From: Actinomycetota bacterium | GTDB taxonomy: Bacteria; Actinomycetota; Humimicrobiia; Humimicrobiales; Humimicrobiaceae | Length of the DNA stretch: 6,959 bases | Reading direction: 5' to 3' | NCBI GenBank assembly: GCA_023475715.1 | Contig: JAMCVO010000096.1 | Span: forward strand, 1,029-7,987 | Part shown: piece after piece, positions 5,978 to 6,959 of the stretch | Position numbering within the stretch: position 1 is the stretch's first letter | Layout: the number at the start of each line of letters is the position of its first letter | Made by a program: the position numbers and the translations under genes | The notes under the pieces: model-generated | Told to the model about the DNA's origin: nothing | Databases searched by the model: none | Seen by the model: the letters and a program-made list of their open reading frames with translations, nothing else

Positions 5978-6023
5978 ATTGAGGGAACCTTTATGTAGAA
6001 CAAATGATGTATAAAAAGTTTAA

Positions 6024-6959
6024 CTAATCCAGATATTTTTCATTCCTTATCGCAGGAAGACTCAGGTCGACATTTCCATATTCTTTTATTTCCTTCCCGT
6101 CTATTAAAAATGAAACTGCCTCGATTTCAGGAATTTCCGTAAGGGTATCAACAATCGTATAAATTATATATTCGTCAAGAATACTACTGTCAAGGCTCTC
6201 AGAAAGAAATTCCTGAGACAAATTTACTTTTGCGATTTTATTTTGAACCTCTACTTTAAGTAGTTTTGTACCTGCAGGTATAACAGCAAAGTTAAAACTC
6301 TCATAAGGTCCTTTCAGCAATTCGTTTATTACACTTACGGAAATTCCTGAAGGGCTGCCTGCAACTATTGTCCTTTGTTCATGGCCGAATTTTTCTTCAT
6401 TTCCAATCATCACAAAATAAAAATTAATATCCAAATTTTTAGGATAATTATCAGCTTCAGATTGTCTGTCGACAAGATTTTTAAAAAACGCAATTATGAT
6501 CTGCAACATTGATTTACCGGAATTATCCGAAATACTCTGACTTTGATCTGAACTGCTGCCTGAAGATTCTTTCCCGTACGACGAAGTTTCTGAAGACTGG
6601 GTACTTGTTTCAGTAACACTGCTTGTCATATCCTGATTTCCTCCACTAGTGCTTGAAGTTTCACCTGAATAACTGTTTGCTTTTAAAGTGTTTTCGATAT
6701 TTATGGATGTTTTTCCTTTGCTGAAAAGATGATTATCAATGGCATAAAAAGTAAAAAATCCAGCCAGAAATACGATTATTATGAGTATTGTCAGTCGTAA
6801 AGCCGGGGAGCTCCTTCTTTTTTTTACATTACGGGACTTTACTTTATATTCGGAACCTATGATCCTGCCTTCAGATTCTTTCTTTTTGGAATTGTATTCT
6901 TTGGATCTATATTTGCCATAAGCTGAATCCTCTCCGGGTTCCTTGCTGTTATAAGATTT
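6024..6959 (-). CDS. Membrane-anchored GerMN-domain protein (5' end beyond the right edge)
   Basis: The frame is open from the window edge to a TAG at 6026-6024, giving 311 residues without a start. An ATG at 6629-6627 is internal and is the only in-frame start codon, so the true start lies outside. Visible residues 1-52 are polar and rich in Lys, Ser, Glu and Tyr. Residues 53-74 form one membrane helix preceded by KKRR (46-49), which predicts the N-terminus inside and the rest outside. A Ser/Thr-rich linker follows; 22 of residues 111-150 are Ser or Thr. Residues about 177-305 form a GerMN domain: ELLKGP (213-218), IPAGTKLLKVEV (227-238), KVNLSQEF (244-251), DTLTEIPEIEAVSFLIDG (271-288) and NVDLSLP (296-302). 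GerMN occurs in the B. subtilis germination protein GerM and in actinobacterial LpqB; its biochemical role is not well defined and it is thought to act at the envelope. No lipobox is seen. A 186-bp gap separates it from the sugar genes, so a functional link is uncertain. Confidence 0.82.
   Translation of the reverse strand, partial: KSYNSKEPGEDSAYGKYRSKEYNSKKKESEGRIIGSEYKVKSRNVKKRRSSPALRLTILIIIVFLAGFFTFYAIDNHLFSKGKTSINIENTLKANSYSGETSSTSGGNQDMTSSVTETSTQSSETSSYGKESSGSSSDQSQSISDNSGKSMLQIIIAFFKNLVDRQSEADNYPKNLDINFYFVMIGNEEKFGHEQRTIVAGSPSGISVSVINELLKGPYESFNFAVIPAGTKLLKVEVQNKIAKVNLSQEFLSESLDSSILDEYIIYTIVDTLTEIPEIEAVSFLIDGKEIKEYGNVDLSLPAIRNEKYLD

Noticed and set aside
6024..6629. A 201-residue GerMN protein starting at the ATG at 6629-6627
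   Set aside because: The frame continues upstream to the window edge and encodes a membrane helix and a basic stop-transfer-like segment. The ATG lies in the middle of the Ser/Thr linker with no ribosome site.

Overview
The window is AT-rich bacterial DNA, and every gene I can support lies on the minus strand, so transcription runs from high to low coordinates. It looks like part of a surface-polysaccharide or glycoprotein-glycan locus. It holds five complete nucleotide-sugar and glycosyl-transfer genes, with one gene cut off at each window edge. The low GC, the use of UUG start codons behind strong Shine-Dalgarno sequences, and a GerMN-domain membrane protein suggest a Gram-positive-type or deep-branching anaerobic lineage (Bacillota-like, low-GC Actinomycetota-like or a candidate phylum). 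The sequence does not settle which.

Layout in the direction of transcription: (1) 6959-6024, the 3' part of a membrane-anchored GerMN-domain protein that enters from the right edge; (2) a 186-bp AT-rich intergenic region with a candidate promoter and an inverted repeat; (3) 5837-4908, a GalE-like extended SDR; (4) a 119-bp gap with a short direct repeat; (5) 4788-4072, a DPM1-type family 2 glycosyltransferase; (6) 4037-2949, a second extended SDR in which Asn occupies the catalytic Tyr position; (7) 2946-1846, a DegT/DnrJ/EryC1/StrS sugar aminotransferase, only 2 bp after the previous stop; (8) a 118-bp gap with a good sigma70-type promoter and a 5' hairpin; (9) 1727-1266, an RmlC-like cupin; (10) 1193-195, RfbB, dTDP-glucose 4,6-dehydratase; (11) 133-1, the N-terminus of an unrecognised single-pass or secreted protein that runs off the left edge.

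How the genes may work together (inference): RfbB makes dTDP-4-keto-6-deoxyglucose, the cupin would epimerise or isomerise it, and the PLP aminotransferase would add an amino group, giving a dTDP-amino-dideoxyhexose. The GalE-like SDR would supply a C4-epimerised UDP-sugar. The family 2 transferase would move a sugar onto a polyprenyl phosphate or a growing glycan. The dTDP-glucose synthase (RmlA) and the dTDP-4-keto-rhamnose reductase (RmlD) are not in the window, so the locus as seen does not complete dTDP-L-rhamnose.

I found no mobile element, CRISPR array, tRNA, rRNA or convincing intrinsic terminator. The enzymes belong to familiar families. The points most worth a second look are the Asn-for-Tyr SDR, the RmlC-like cupin without an obvious Asp partner, the long cytoplasmic tail of the GerMN protein, and the split between UUG starts with strong ribosome sites and AUG starts with weak ones.
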